Origin: Thunnus maccoyii
Lineage: Eukaryota; Chordata; Actinopteri; Scombriformes; Scombridae
NCBI RefSeq assembly: GCF_910596095.1
Contig: NC_056555.1
Span: 11,338,001 to 11,402,000, forward strand
Direction of reading: 5' to 3'
Length of the DNA stretch: 64,000 nucleotides
Shown here: positions 26,438-39,138 of the stretch, piece by piece
Layout of the letters: the number at the start of each line of letters is the position of its first letter
Position numbering within the stretch: the stretch's first letter is position 1
Program-made: the position numbers and the translations under genes
The notes under the pieces: generated by a model
Databases searched by the model: none
The model's input: only the letters and a program-made list of their open reading frames with translations
What the model was told of the DNA's origin: nothing

Positions 26438-27445
26438 GTTGGAGATCTTCAGCTGTGCAAAGCAGACTCTCGCTAAACTGCACTCAGAGAAAAGGCAGCT
26501 TTTCATGTAAAAGTCAGCGAGAGAGGAGGGGTTAATAGGCAGATAGAAAGTGTGTCTGGGTTTGATTAGTCACGTCTGCAGGCATGGATCCAGATAATGA
26601 GAATTTTCTGTTGACAGACAGAGAGGCATTACAGAGCGAGGAATGAATCAGCACAAATGGTGTGATTATATGCAAGATTTGCACTATATAGCATGAAATC
26701 TGAGCAGAGGGTCTCTATGAAATTAGAAATTCACTGCTTTCATTCACTCTGAGCAGCATTTTGAAGAGACACAAACAAGGTTTAAGAAAGATTATCCGTT
26801 GTTTGGGCCTAATTTGTGTCATTTGTTGTGAATTATTAAATTAATTAGTATTCTTGTTTTCTTTATGTTGTGTGTTCTATGTTATTAATTCTGTATCACT
26901 TTTAGTTTCACTTTGAATGAAAAGTGGGGTCAAATTAAATGTATTATTATTTATTACTTTATCCATTTTGTCAGTACAACAGGCAGAATAATTTATCACT
27001 CTACACATGTTTATTTAAGGGTTGTTTGTCTTTTTGTTTGTTTTTTGCATTTTACAAATGACAGCATTATGTTAAAGTAAGTATGTAATTTTTGAAAGAG
27101 AAATAACAAATTTTTCCCCTCACAAAGGTAAAGTAGAATTAATTTGTAATAAAATACACCCTTTCTTCATTCAATACACTCAGCCTTTTTGCTGCTACAG
27201 TCTTACTTGGTCTGGTATGACCAATAGCTACTGAACCAACTACTGTTACACTCATTTTTAACAAGTCATAAATAAACATTTTAGTGTTTTAGGGTATTTT
27301 GTTTGTTTGTTTTTCCATCACAAAAGTTAAACGAGAAATTAACACATCATTCTGATTTGTTGATGTAATTCCCACTTGTGGCCACATGGGTGTCACTGCT
27401 GAGCAAAAAGTGGATAGTTTTGCTTTAAAACTTATTAGTATGTAT

Positions 27446-27453
27446 TGTGTGTG

Positions 27454-27513
<60 letters not shown>
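27446..27513. repeat. Compound (TG)n(TA)n(CA)n microsatellite
   Basis: GTGTGTATATATATA runs into a CA tract of about 44 bases. This produces a spurious ORF with a cysteine-valine repeat on the - strand. Confidence 0.9.
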
Positions 27514-27517
<4 letters not shown>

Positions 27518-27664
27518 CGTGCCTTTATCTTACTATGCAAACGTTACCTTTGATGCCTCGTACATGAAGAGAAGAACACAAACATATGGCATTTGAGAGA
27601 TGACTACTCCTGACTCCTTGTGCATGTTTGTTCTTGTTTTTACTGGTTCACCAAGACCAAGAGC

Positions 27665-28276
27665 GGGGTGTACTACGAAGCAAGTTCAACATACCCAGGC
27701 TTTCTTTGTGTGAGCTGGCTCGACAAACCCTAAACTCGCGATCAGAGATAAGTGGTATTATATATTTAATATTATCTGTGATAAATACCAATACACTAAT
27801 CCATTTTATTCTATTTTTTGTTCAAAGTATTTCTTCATTAGTTTCTTGTTTTTATTAGTTGTTGTTGTTTTTTTTTTTAATTTGAAGTAGTTTAATATAT
27901 TGTAACAAAATCCCATCCCACAAGTAACCCTAACCTATTGCAGCATTACAAATTTACAATATGACATATCAAATCAATGGTAAGTATGATACAAGACTAA
28001 TCAATTTTCTAATCGATGTTCTAATAGCTGCAGTACCAGCAGTATTAAACGAACCTGGCAGCAAATCAGGTGGTTAGTGAAACGGCGGCGCTTTTTATTG
28101 CCGATTTAAGCCGAAACTCGGAACATAACCTCCTACAGACCAGGTTAAGTTTGCAGTAAAAGTTACCATGGTGATGTAGCCAGGTTAAAAGAGAGCCACC
28201 TTCATGACATTGAAAACCCTGGCTTTAGGCTCAACATACTTTGCTAACCCACTAATCTCGCCTCGTAGTACACCCC
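27665..28276. mobile_element. MITE with GGGGTGTACTACGA inverted ends
   Basis: The left end GGGGTGTACTACGAAGCAAG and the right end, read on the other strand, GGGGTGTACTACGAGGCGAG agree at 18 of 20 positions. The inside continues the inverted symmetry (CAACATACCCAGGCTTT against AAAGCCAGGGTTTT-type sequence). It is 612 bp long with no transposase. I could not decide the target duplication, so the superfamily (PIF/Harbinger or ISL2EU-like) is open. Confidence 0.75.
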
Positions 28277-30123
28277 TCTGCATCTTCCTGTGCCAACAAA
28301 AACACGCAAGGCTCAAATATTTCAGGTCCAGTTCACAGAAACCAGCTCAGCAGATAAAATCAGATTATGAAACGAGTGAGATAAGCAAGTTAATGACCAA
28401 TACTAACACAGCTTGTGTGGCAACACTGAAAGCCTAATGGGTGGTTATAAAGTTTTAATGGCTTTTGATAATGCCTTTTATATGCTGTGTAAAGCGGTAT
28501 CAGGGTAGCATCTGAAACAGTGAAGGCAGCTGGTGAGTGTGAGGGTAAATGTCAGGAAGGAGGTTATACTTGTGCATATACATGGTAATGAAGGACTTAG
28601 ATGTGTAGTTGTAAAGTAATTCAATACAAAATATAATACTAATATATATATGAATTAATAAAGTCGTAAAAATGGGAAATGCTGTAATGAACACATCCTC
28701 AAATTTTTATGATGGAGTCCATTTGCGAATGTTTCACCATGGCCTCAAACCTGGAGGGAAGTTCTCATGTTGATCACCACAAGCATGGATGTAAATGGCC
28801 TAAATGGGGAAAAAAACAGTCACATTTGGTTGATTCTGGGGGTGTTAGCTGAAACACACCTGGATGTGTTGTGTTGTAACTAGTTTCACATCTGCATTTT
28901 TGCCACTTTTTGACATACTTTTACCATGTTTTTACGCCATCTTTTGTTTCTCTTTTTGTAACTGCAGCCACTTCCCTTCTTGTTATGTTTGCTGTTTTGA
29001 TTTTCACTGCTCCACAGCATGAGCCTCACATCTGTTTGCTGTTACGACTTGGAGTGTAGTATTGCATGCCTGCAGCTGTCGGCCACATCTTTATCTCTGG
29101 ATGTTTTACCGTGTAAGTGGACAGGGATACAAGTCAAGAATTTAAAGAGACATCTCTCTCTTTTATCAGACATTTAATTGACTGTTTTTTATCCATTGGC
29201 CTACCAAACCAACACCTATCACTTTCAGCTTGTGGATTTGAGAGGATGGTGGCTGATACGGCTTGACATTTTATTGTGCTTTAGGGTTGGATCTCGTGGG
29301 CAATCAGCTGGACTGCTTGAAGGCAAAATAGTCTTCCTCTTAGTCATGTGCTGTTCCTTCTCATAATTTCAGTGCAGCCTTCGACGAGTGGAATTCAAAA
29401 GAAATTAAATGTCATACATAGTTAAGACAGTATAATTGAATTGATTCATTTGCGTTGTTGTATTTAACCTTTGATATGAGTGGCAGTGACCAAGCTACTG
29501 AAGAGGGCAGATAGTTTTATCTTCTGTAGTAAAAGTCACATTTATTCTCTCATTGCTCTGATCTGGTCTGATTTAAATTTGAGACATAAAAAGGGAAAAC
29601 TTTACTTCTTTCTCTTGTTATTATGCTTCCCACAAGTATGTACTGTACTCTCTGCTGTGCCACATTCATGTTACTCGTCTGGACTCTAATTTTAAACACA
29701 TTTTCTCACCCACAATGCCTTTGTTTTTGACAAACTAGTTTCTCTGTATCATCTGGCATTTCCTCTCACAGGCTGATGTCCATTGTGTTCCAACCCTGCC
29801 CTCCTGTTTTATGAAAGTACGCTCTCTGCTGGAGTTTTACTTGAACAACAGCTTTCTAGAACAACAGTTGGCTACATTGTAAGGAGTACTATTATGTCTC
29901 ATGGAAAATGGGCTGACAAAAATAACAGGAAATTCTTAATCTGTATTGTACTCCAAAGGACAGCACAATTAACACCTCTCCGACATAGTTTGAACTAAAT
30001 TTGATAATTTGAAGCTTCACAAAGGTAGTGTTAGTTGCATCGTTATTAGGTTGGATTGATGAAGACAATGAGTCCATTTCTCCATTTCCCAAAATGAAAC
30101 AAACCCATTTGCTCTTGTAACTT

Positions 30124-30129
30124 TTTATT
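30124..30129 (-). terminator. dnajb9: Candidate polyadenylation signal of dnajb9
   Basis: AATAAA on the - strand about 1.07 kb past the dnajb9 stop codon. The intervening AT-rich stretch (30130-31193) is best read as a long 3' UTR. Confidence 0.5.
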
Positions 30130-31193
30130 CATTCTTCAAACATTATCCAACCAATCAACATTCAAGTCACTCTCAGCATGCACACACACACACATACGCA
30201 CACTCACACAAACACAAAGTGCGGATATTAGACAATGACATTTATACAGCACTGTCTATGAAAGATAGGCAACATGAAGAGCAAAGGTGCTAAATATTGC
30301 ACATTATGATCAGTTCAGGAAAATAACTTTTCAGACCAAACATTAAACAAGTACACAAACTTTGCCTGTTGCTAAGTTTACCAGCATTTGTCATGGGACT
30401 GATGTTCATTTCCTAGCCTGACTGTGTGAAGGTAGATGCATCTCTATAGGAAGAAAACTAAAAACGAGGTAACAGTTGATAACTCGCACACATCTCAGGA
30501 GGTGAGGCTCCATTTTCACAGCAAAGTCTGATGCAAGTGCTTTACATCCAAATTTGTGAGAGTTAAAAGTAATTTGTTACTGTGTCATTTTTGCCAGTCT
30601 TTAAGCCAATGAATAAAAACCAAGAAAGAAAATGTACAATGTCAGCGTACACTAGGCTTAGATGGTTTTACATTAGCAAAAGTTTATGTTGTAGGGAGCA
30701 CAAAAATAGTATGGCGTGAATAGCTGCAGAATGTTTAATAAATCTTATTGCCTGACTGCTCTCATAAGAAAAAAATCTTTAAAATTTTAAATGATCTTTT
30801 AAGCTTATGCCATACCTGAGACTACAAGAGTGTACCATCATAAAAATGATTCATTTTCACTGACACAAGTAAACATGATGAACCTGGAAAACCAGGTGAT
30901 AGGGAGGTATCCCAACAAACCTAAGACTTATTTCTGCTGTGCTGTGCTGTGAGCAATAATGTGTGTGAGTTATTGCTTGGAAGCAGCCTTTTTAAATCAG
31001 GCCAACTTTGATATTTGTTCCTGGAGGAAATTACATACGGCAAATTACAAAAACCACACAAAACCATGTTCTTATTCCACCGAGTGATAAATTAGCATTC
31101 AATTCCAAAACCTCGACTAAAAGACCTTAACACAGCAGTGTCCCAAGTGGCTGCCCTTTGAGGAGAGCCATTTTTTTCCACGCTCTGCTTGTC

Positions 31194-32493
31194 TCAGGAG
31201 CAGTCGGTGAAGGTGGTCACCATGTTGCCCCTACGCTGGGTCACTGTCCTGCAGTGCTGCTTCCCCGAGCTCTGGAATCTGCTGTCAGTCCTGGAACTGT
31301 GGGAATTGAAGGAGAACATCTTCTCCAAGTCCTCAAACACGTCATCAAACAGTCCTCCACCAAAGGCTCCACCCTGCTGAAACTGTCTCCTCTGTCTGTT
31401 CATGGCCTCCCGGTGAGCCTGGAAGTGGCTGTCAGAGTGTCTCTTTTGGTGGGCTTGATTGTGGGAGTGGAAGTGGTGTTGGTGTCTCTGACCAAAAGAG
31501 TCATAGTCTTTGAAAAGGTCATCAAAGTTGAAGGACTGGAAGTGCTGGTTGAAGTTGTTGTAGTTGAAACTGCCTCCTCCCCCTCCTCCTCTATGGCCCT
31601 CCCCTGGTGACGGGCCATGGCCAAGCTGGTCATACTCTCGCCTCCTCTTATCATCTGATAGCGTCTCATATGCTGGCAAAGACAAAAACACGTTACATCA
31701 GTCATTGTAGCTGATGTGTAGACGAGATAACAGGGAAATGATCAGTCATTTGACTACACTGCACACTTCTTCACTGTGTTAAATACTTCTATACCTTAGT
31801 AAACCTTGTTTAATCTAAGGCAGTGTAATGATAGATTTGTTATCTATCAATTGTAAAAAATAAAAAGAAAAGACTATTTGAATTTCTGTCCTACTGGAGC
31901 TGTCTTGTTTCCATATAACTCACAAGTGAAAGATTGTGGCAATAATTATTTGTACAAATGTCTTTCAGGCACAAACAGTTGATAAAAAAAATCATTGAAA
32001 TCATGTAAAGAGCATAAACTAACCAGGAAGGCTGAACTGGAATGACAAAAATAGAACAGTCGCTTACATCTTCAGTTTATTTATACCTATTCTACAACTT
32101 TATGCTAGTGTAAGGGTATTATTTTTGCATTGCTTCACCCAAAATCCTAAATTTCCTTCTTCAGAAAGTTCTGACTGGCAAACACAGAAAACACCTGGTG
32201 TAAAAAAGACAGCTGGGTATGTAAATAGACTGAAGCAGTTCCACTGCATTACAGAGTGACATAATGACACACTTACCCTCTGCTATTTCTCTGAACTTGG
32301 CTTCGGCGTCTGGGCCCTTGTTTCGGTCAGGATGGTACTTCAAGGCCAGTTTATGAAAGGCCTTCTTGATCTGGCGCTCAGAGGCATCTTTGGGCACCCC
32401 CAGTATGTCGTAGTAGTCTCTCTTGGCCAGGATGAACTCTGAGATCAGCAGAACATGCACTGCTAGCAGCAACACAGACTGCGCCGTGGCCAT
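31194..32493 (-). CDS. dnajb9: DnaJ homolog subfamily B member 9 (ERdj4), 231 aa
   Basis: ER-lumenal J-domain co-chaperone that stimulates BiP ATPase, supports ER-associated degradation and restrains IRE1 signalling (family knowledge). Two coding exons: 32277-32493 and 31194-31672, GT-AG intron, phase 1, total 696 bp. Residues 1-23 form a hydrophobic signal peptide ending before [10 protein letters not shown]. The J domain spans about residues 25-90, with the HPD motif at 54-56 (KYHPDRNKG) and [18 protein letters not shown] at the exon junction. A glycine-rich patch follows. The C-terminal half is rich in His, Phe, Gln and Asp, as in ERdj4, and includes [12 protein letters not shown]. Human DNAJB9 has 223 residues. 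A likely 5' UTR intron ends at a CACAG acceptor near 32524. It is head to head with thap5, as in other vertebrates. Confidence 0.96.
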
Positions 32494-33471
32494 ACTGCTG
32501 GTTTTAGCACCTTTTTTGCGGCTGTGAAGAGCAGTTTGACAGCTCCGTTAATGACGCTTCACACATCACGAAAAATTCATGACCTGTGTACTAATTATTA
32601 CGTTACATAAACAGCTTTATAACGGAGTACAGGTTGTATGACGTTAACTTACATTACTTTGTTAGCTAGTTTCAACAGAGAGCCTTTAGAGGCTCAAGAA
32701 AATGACAACTCACCGTTTTAGTTGAACAAGTGAGAAACTTAATCAGCTCTGCCTACGTAAAGCTTGTTAATTATGCTCTGTTTTTTGTTCAAACATGCAG
32801 GTTAACTACCCACGACAAATAAAGCGTAATGGAAACAAGGCATTACCTGGAGACTGGGTGACAAACAGCCTGGGGATACCTCTATCAGCCGCCGACAGCT
32901 CCAGCTGATGCGAAACGAAAGCTAACAATTGTTGACTAGCTGCATTCCTGAGCTGTAACACCACGACTCGCAACGCTATTGGTCCAACATCGTAACACAG
33001 TGACTCAGATCGCTGTGATTGGCGGAAACATAGCGCACGTGGAGGATGAGAATAGTCCGAAAAGAATCCATTCGAAACAAGATACATACCTACGCTTACT
33101 CCAGTCTTCGCTTTGCTCTCCTTTCGATGAAGCTGTAAGACCTTTACATGTTTACATCCCACTCTGTGACATGATTCAGCATATGCGTGTATTATTCTGA
33201 ATTGATTTTGCGCAAAATATTTGATAAATGCTCAAAAGAGGCATGTACGCTCACGTAGAATAACTCCTCGCTTCGGCGTGGCTGAGCAAACGTTGTAATC
33301 ACAGATGGTACGTGAAATATCTTGACAATTAACTTAACCACGATAACGTCATCTCCGCTACGAGAGCCTACAACCCGGAGGTGGCAATTCGTGTGTGCTT
33401 TCTGTTTTAAAAAAAAAAAATAGCCACAAATGTTTTTTTTCTAAACGTTTTCATGTGGTGTATCTGCAGAT
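32494..33471. promoter_or_regulatory. Shared divergent promoter of dnajb9 and thap5
   Basis: The two start codons are 978 bp apart on opposite strands. The interval has two CCAAT boxes read on the - strand (ATTGG at 32978-32982 and 33018-33022). A CACGTGG site lies at 33036-33042 and a TGACTCA at 33001-33007. Likely dnajb9 5' UTR donors are at 32714 and 32847. No perfect ER-stress element (CCAAT, nine bases, CCACG) was found, although mammalian DNAJB9 is induced by ER stress. Confidence 0.6.
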
Positions 33472-35105
33472 ATGCCGCGGTACTGCGCAGTGAAAGTATG
33501 CAGGAACCGCGGGGGGACTGCGTCTAGACAAGATAACAAGAGAATTAGCTTCTATCCGTATGTCTTCTGTTCTTTCTGCAATATGAGTTGAAATGTTTGT
33601 TTATTCAGCTTCAAGTGCTGCTTTGCTGATAGCTTTGCATCTTTAGTCGAAGATAATACAAGTTATAGTAGCTGTGGGAGGTTAACAGTAGTGTTTGTCA
33701 TGTTAGAAACAATATTAGCAGGTAACTAGGATGTACACTATGTTTTTGGTGTTTATGTGATGTAGGGTAAAGGAAAGGAGATGCTGGGGAGGCTGTGCAG
33801 AATAGTGATAATGTTAGGAAGGATGCAACATACAAATCATAATGCTACTCAGCTGGACTGACAAAGAGTTAACTTTTCTGTCATCCCTTAAGGTTTCCCT
33901 TGCAAGACAAGCCCAGGCTTCAGAAATGGGTGGACAACATGAAGAGGGAGGAGTGGACCCCGAGTCGACATCAGTATCTGTGCAGCGAGCACTTCACAGA
34001 GGACTGCTTTGACATCCGATGGGGCATCCGCTACCTGAAGAACACAGCCATCCCTACCATTTTTCCTTCTGTTGAAGATGTATGTTATCTGTCCGTAGAC
34101 ACACCAAAAACTCAAGATCTGGACCAAATAAAAGCTCCCTGGTATTTATGTAAACATTTTCTGCAAGTGAAAGAGGGTAATGTGGAAGAGCACTCTTTCA
34201 CTTGCAGTTTGAAGGCGATCGAGAGCTGAGTTTTGGGCGTGCAGCAAGCCTTTACTTCATTTTTCATTCTATTGCATGTGAAATTCAGATTTTCTTGACT
34301 AAACCCATGTCCTTTTCTTTTATTTCAGGATGGTGAGAAAGTAACCGCCATTAAAAGAAGCCCCAAAGCCAAATCCAGGACATTTGACATTGAGCCCACT
34401 GGATCTGACTCCCCTCTCAGTAAGAGGCCGCTCATATTGAGCAGAACATGCAAAAAGATCCAGTCAAGTACAATGAATCATGTTGTCGCGGAACACACAG
34501 AGATGACAGATCCAATTCATGTAGGTGTATTTGAGCTGCCTCTGATCTCAGACACCGGCAACTTCTGTCATTCAAATCTCTCAGAGATACATACTGCTGC
34601 TTGTGACATACCAGGTGACGGTGGGATGCCAACAGAGCACTGCCTCTCACTGTCCCCGTGCAATGAGCTCCATTCTGAAGAGCAGGCTGACTCGACTGTG
34701 ACTGTGTTGTGCTGTGAGTCACTGGGCTCTTTCTCCAATGGCGAGGCAAATGTGGATGCAGCTGCCCTCCAAGCAGCACTGGGCCAGGCTTTTAGCTTTA
34801 TTCCTGTGGAAATTGTCAAGGATGAACCTGCAGGCTGCTTTTTAGGGGACAGAGGACCCAGTGAGGGAGAGCACGTTTCGGTTTACGAGCACTCGTACTG
34901 CAGACCTGACACGGACAAAGATCAGCTTTGGAGTAAAATCTTGGGTTTACATGCAAAGATCTTGGAACTGGATCGCAGGGAAGAGAGCACTGTGGCTAAA
35001 ATCCGCACTCTGGAGACTGAGATAGCCCTCCTGAAGAGGGATAGTGCTGTTTTTAAGGAGAAGCAGAAAGTTTTAGAAGATTACATATCATCTGTTTTGC
35101 TCTAA
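33472..35105 (+). CDS. thap5: THAP domain-containing protein 5, 349 aa
   Basis: Nuclear sequence-specific zinc-finger protein linked in mammals to cell-cycle control and apoptosis. Coding exons: 33472-33557, 33893-34079 and 34329-35105, total 1050 bp with a TAA stop. The THAP zinc finger occupies residues 1 to about 86. It shows Cys5 and Cys10 (MPRYCAVKVC), Cys59 and His62 (YLCSEHF), the conserved FPL and Trp after the first intron, and AIPTIF at 81-86, the variant of the closing AVPTIF box. The centre is long, acidic and low in similarity. EHSY at 278-281 fits the HCFC1-binding motif [DE]HxY seen in THAP proteins, and a leucine-rich coiled coil covers about 290-345. Human THAP5 has 395 residues. 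Its position next to dnajb9 supports THAP5 rather than another THAP paralog. Confidence 0.92.
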
Positions 35106-36212
35106 TTTTGCAAGTAATTGACAGCTACAGACTCTGAAATTAGCTTGTGAATGTGCATTTATTTTAATTGTTACACTTGAGTCACTTTTGCTAATATGTG
35201 TCACATGTTCTAATACATTCCATACATAAAGTACAGCAGCAGAAATTGTGTCTGATTATACAGCTCTATTGGTACTCACCCATTGCTCTCATAATTCCAT
35301 TTTACAATTGTATGTCTGCTTATGTCCATGTGGTGGCACTGTATGACCATCTTTATATGAAGCGTTTTAAATGACTTTTTAAAGCTCTGGTTTTCAGTGG
35401 TTTGTTGCTATGCATTACTTATACATATCCAAGGTTTTTCTGTCAGGTGTCTACAGTTTTTACATGGTCAGATCTCAGATGTCATCAATAACGTATTGAA
35501 CTTGAAAAACTGAATGTCTCTATTTCTGTTTTTGTTATGCAATGCCATCAGCTTGTTGAATTTTATCGTCACGTTTCTGGTTGTGTGTTAAACAGTTGCC
35601 TTCATTACAGTTGGTGTTAATACTCATGATTTTATATAGTTGGTTTTCATATGTTCTGTTTTTCTTAATATTTGCAAAGTATCTTATTCTCATATTGAGT
35701 CTAAATGGTGATTTGTTAAGGAATAGTGGAGATTATGTCTGAAACATTACATTTTCATCTGGAAAAATGATTTCCTCCTAAACTTAATTCAACGGCTACT
35801 GTTTGCTGTGCCAATACACATAGTGTGACATAGTGTGATACATGCAATACACTAGTTAATACGCTAGAGAGATGTTCATGGAAGCAGAGGCTCTATTTAT
35901 TGCTGTGCTGTGCCTTATTACCAACCGTCATTCTATGCAGCCTCCTGCAAATCTAAAATATTCTGCTTTACATCAAAATCAGTGAATTTAAAGAGGAACA
36001 ATGTATACTGTAATCATCTGTCTTAAAGCATGTGCTTCTCCGTTGTGTTTGTGTCCACTGTGTAGCCGATGATTGTTTTAAACCCCACAATGACATGAAC
36101 ATGAACCAGCAGTACGATTTATCTCAGTCTTCCCCACCCCTGGGCCCTGAATTAGTCATCATAGTATTTTGGCCAAGTGAGATACTTAATCCTATTTGAA
36201 GCAGCTTTCCGG

Positions 36213-36218
36213 AATAAA
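36213..36218 (+). terminator. thap5: Candidate polyadenylation signal of thap5
   Basis: AATAAA about 1.1 kb past the stop codon. The interval 35106-36212 has no other gene and is likely 3' UTR. Confidence 0.4.
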
Positions 36219-36219
36219 A

Positions 36220-37787
36220 TGCACCATAGGCTGTCTCTGCACTGTTGCAGGCCTGGTCACAGACTTTATGTGATAGGATGATAATGTTGGAACATTCTAT
36301 TTTCAGCCCTCACCTGCGCTGTAAATAGGAATTCTATGTACTGTACGTTTCCACATCTCGAAAACGACTGCATACATCCAAATTAGCAAAAGAGAAAACA
36401 CGAAAACACACTTGCTTTAAATTGAGCAGAGCATGACATCAATTACAGTACATGAAGAATTTACTCAAGCTAAAAAGCTGGTCTATATTCATGTTGGCAT
36501 GATGGAGTTTTTGCTTGCAAGGGCAAACACAATGATCTTTAATTTGATACACTTTGGATTTTCACACCTGCTGTGTATGTGTGTATGTATGTGTGTGTGT
36601 GAGAGAGAGAGAGAGGCAGGGGAGAGGATAAACTGGTTTGTGACTTAATTACAAATTGATTGAAGGCACAAATGAAAGGATTCGCAAAGTGCAATTTCAT
36701 ATGACTCGGGGGTGTTGCATTACATGAAAAGGCTACAAGATGACACAATTCATCTCTGTGTTCTGCTGTTGTAGCGAGGATTAAGAGAATGGATTCTTGA
36801 AATTAGTAATGAAACGAAATTGTTGTAATCCTGTTGCCCCGGTGTCTCTGAGCGAAAACAAAATGTCACTGCAGTGCATTAGTGCACTGAGATCTCTTGG
36901 CAAGGACCAAATCCTCCAGGGATAAGTGCACATTTTGATCTCAAAGTACAGTACAGTAATAATGTTGTTTATTATTGCAATTATTGCAATATTAACAAAG
37001 GTACGGAATTATTTATAACCAAGGGAATGGAAAACTGAAGGTCAATGAATAAAAGGGCTAAAATATTGATAATAAAAAAAACAAATAAGAATAATGCATA
37101 TCAATGAGGATAACATGAGAAACCTAATGGCCTTATTGATAAGTCAATTTTTAAAAGCCTTTATAAAAATGAAAACTTTCTTGCTTATTCTGTTGAGGCA
37201 GAGCAATGATGAGCAGGTTGCATTACATCTGTGCAACAGAAACATTCCAGTGTTTATTAGTGATCATACAAAAAGGCAAAGTCATGCAAGCAGAAGGAAG
37301 TGATGCAAAGAGTTCACATCATAATTACAGATGAAAGCACTAAAAGTCAGATGGATGATGTATGGTCATGTGTATAATACAATAAAAATGATGTTTTATG
37401 TCTTAGTTGATTTTAAATGACTTTCATCTTTTCATGCTCTGGCACTATATGTGAAGACCGTACTGCACTGTGTATGAGCATTGTTATGCCTGTTAAAATG
37501 ACAGTTATTCTGGTATATTTTAATATGTATTATGTCTCAGCTTGTTTCACTGTCACAAACAATTTGCTAGAACATTACAACACCTATAGACTTAAGCACA
37601 GGAAACATAGTGGATCTGCTTTGATTGTTGGTTTTTTTTTTTTGTTTGTTTTTTTTTTAAACATCAGACGTTGATATCCAGATGACCCATCTGGTGGTCC
37701 TCGGGGCCTGGCTTCTTTCTTAAGTGGCATATCCACAGACATCAGATGGAATGTAACAGTTTTGGCTCATGCAGTTCTGCCATTTTG
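36220..37787. other. Intergenic stretch between thap5 and the V2-type receptor
   Basis: No coding exon recognised. It contains a short TG/GA repeat (about 36576-36615) and homopolymer T tracts. The part next to 37788 may be the 3' UTR of the receptor gene. Confidence 0.55.
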
Positions 37788-39138
37788 TCAGCTATAGTAA
37801 AGATATATCCAAGGGTTGGTACAACTGTTGAGACTGGCCAGCAACATGATGATGGCAAACACTGGACCTAAGAGAGGGAGAGAGAGAGGAACATTTACTT
37901 TGACAGGTTCAACTTTTAAATCTCAGATTTCAAAGAGCTTAATGACTCTCAAAATTAAAAATACTCCTAGTAGGAGACAGGGCATATCTTGCTGCCCAAT
38001 TTGTGTCAACATGCCACAACCCGAGGGACAGTGAATGACCGAGACACACACACAAATACATGCATAGGACATACTGTACATAGATACATAGATAAAGGAA
38101 AGGTGGGTGCACAAATTTAGATTTTATGCGTATAAGGTCCAGAATCACTGAGGCTGACATATAAAATACAAAATATCTTGTTCATTATTAAAATGTAGAT
38201 ACAGACATTCACAACAGTGACATTAAATATGATGAAAGGGTTCTTTGGTCCCCAAAGGATGTTAGGGGACTTCCTGGATATCAGTGGACATGCCTTTTCT
38301 CCCAGATAGACCAACCTTTAGTAGGCGCGCTGCTTGGGCTCCATGCAGACCACAACTGCACAACAAAAAATGGACTCCAACAAATAGTGTATGCCATTAT
38401 AATAACAAATGTCATTTTCACAGTCTTCAGCATCACGTTGGACACCCCTTTCGTGCCTGCGCGCCCTGCTTGCAGCGCTTTTCTCTTCATGTTGAAGTAG
38501 ATTGTTGTACATATTTTTATTTGGCAATGGAGCACAATAACGGCTGGCAGGGCAAACACTGACAGAGTGATCCAACTGATGTATATCCGGCTTCCCCACG
38601 GTTCAATAAATGTCGCCCAGCAGTCGTACTGATTCTCCTCCACCTCCCGGAGAGAGAAGATGAAGAGCTGAGGAGAGCTGAAGGCGAGAGAAATCAGCCA
38701 CGCTGCGCCTATGGAGCGATATCTCCGAAATGAGCCCTTCAAAAAGGAAACCATCGGCTTACACACAGCATGATACCTGTCTATGGTCATAGCCACTATC
38801 ATGTACGTGGAGGCAAACATCCCAACCACCTGCAAGTATTTTACGAATCGGCACAGGAAGTCAGTGCCTCTGAACCTGTGCGTAATTTCAATGGAAAACT
38901 GCGGCAGGACTTGGAAAAACGCGACCACCAGATCAGCCAAGCACAGGTGCAAGAGGAAAAGCTGGGTCTTTGAGTTTCTTTTGCGCTTCTTCCAAAGTGT
39001 TCCCAAGAAGAAAACATTACCACATGTTGCGAGCACAAAAACCAAACCCAAAATTCCAGCTCTGATGAGCGCAAAATGTTCGTACACCTCTCCATCCTCG
39101 CCTGTTGCCTTTCCAGAGCTGTTGCTGCTTGTATCCAT
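37788..39138 (-). CDS. avpr2l: V2-type vasotocin/vasopressin receptor, 300 aa, without cytoplasmic tail
   Basis: Class A GPCR for neurohypophysial peptides, plasma membrane. Two coding exons: 38316-39138 and 37788-37867, phase 1 intron in extracellular loop 3, as in AVPR2. Start chosen at MDTSSNSSGK; an upstream in-frame Met would add 74 unlikely residues. Seen in order: a glycosylation site at Asn6, TM1 with GNV, TM2 with LADLVVAFFQVLPQ, the disulfide pair Cys96 (FLCRFVKYLQ) and Cys173 (YDCWATFIEPWG), DRY at 120-122, TM6 with CWSPFFVVQLWSAW, and TM7 with LLASLNSCTNPWIY. The DCWATF, VKYLQV and NSCTNPWIY signatures mark the family, and NSCTNP fits V2-type better than V1 or oxytocin receptors. 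The frame ends at TGA five codons after NPWIY, so helix 8 and the tail are absent. The symbol is tentative (V2B/V2C-like group). Confidence 0.85.

Larger units (their letters stand above)
26640..30100. other. Intergenic stretch between AKR1B paralog and dnajb9
   Basis: No recognisable exon. It holds a TG/CA microsatellite, one MITE (listed) and AT-rich sequence with short chance ORFs. The last part borders the 3' UTR of dnajb9. Confidence 0.6.

Noticed and set aside
27289-27540. - strand ORF with a Cys-Val repeat
   Set aside because: Translation of the TG/CA microsatellite. The same applies to the open frames at 47748-47945 and 55955-56137.
31158-31610. 150-codon + strand ORF over dnajb9 exon 2
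   Set aside because: It is the exact antisense of the well-supported dnajb9 coding exon and has no family resemblance.
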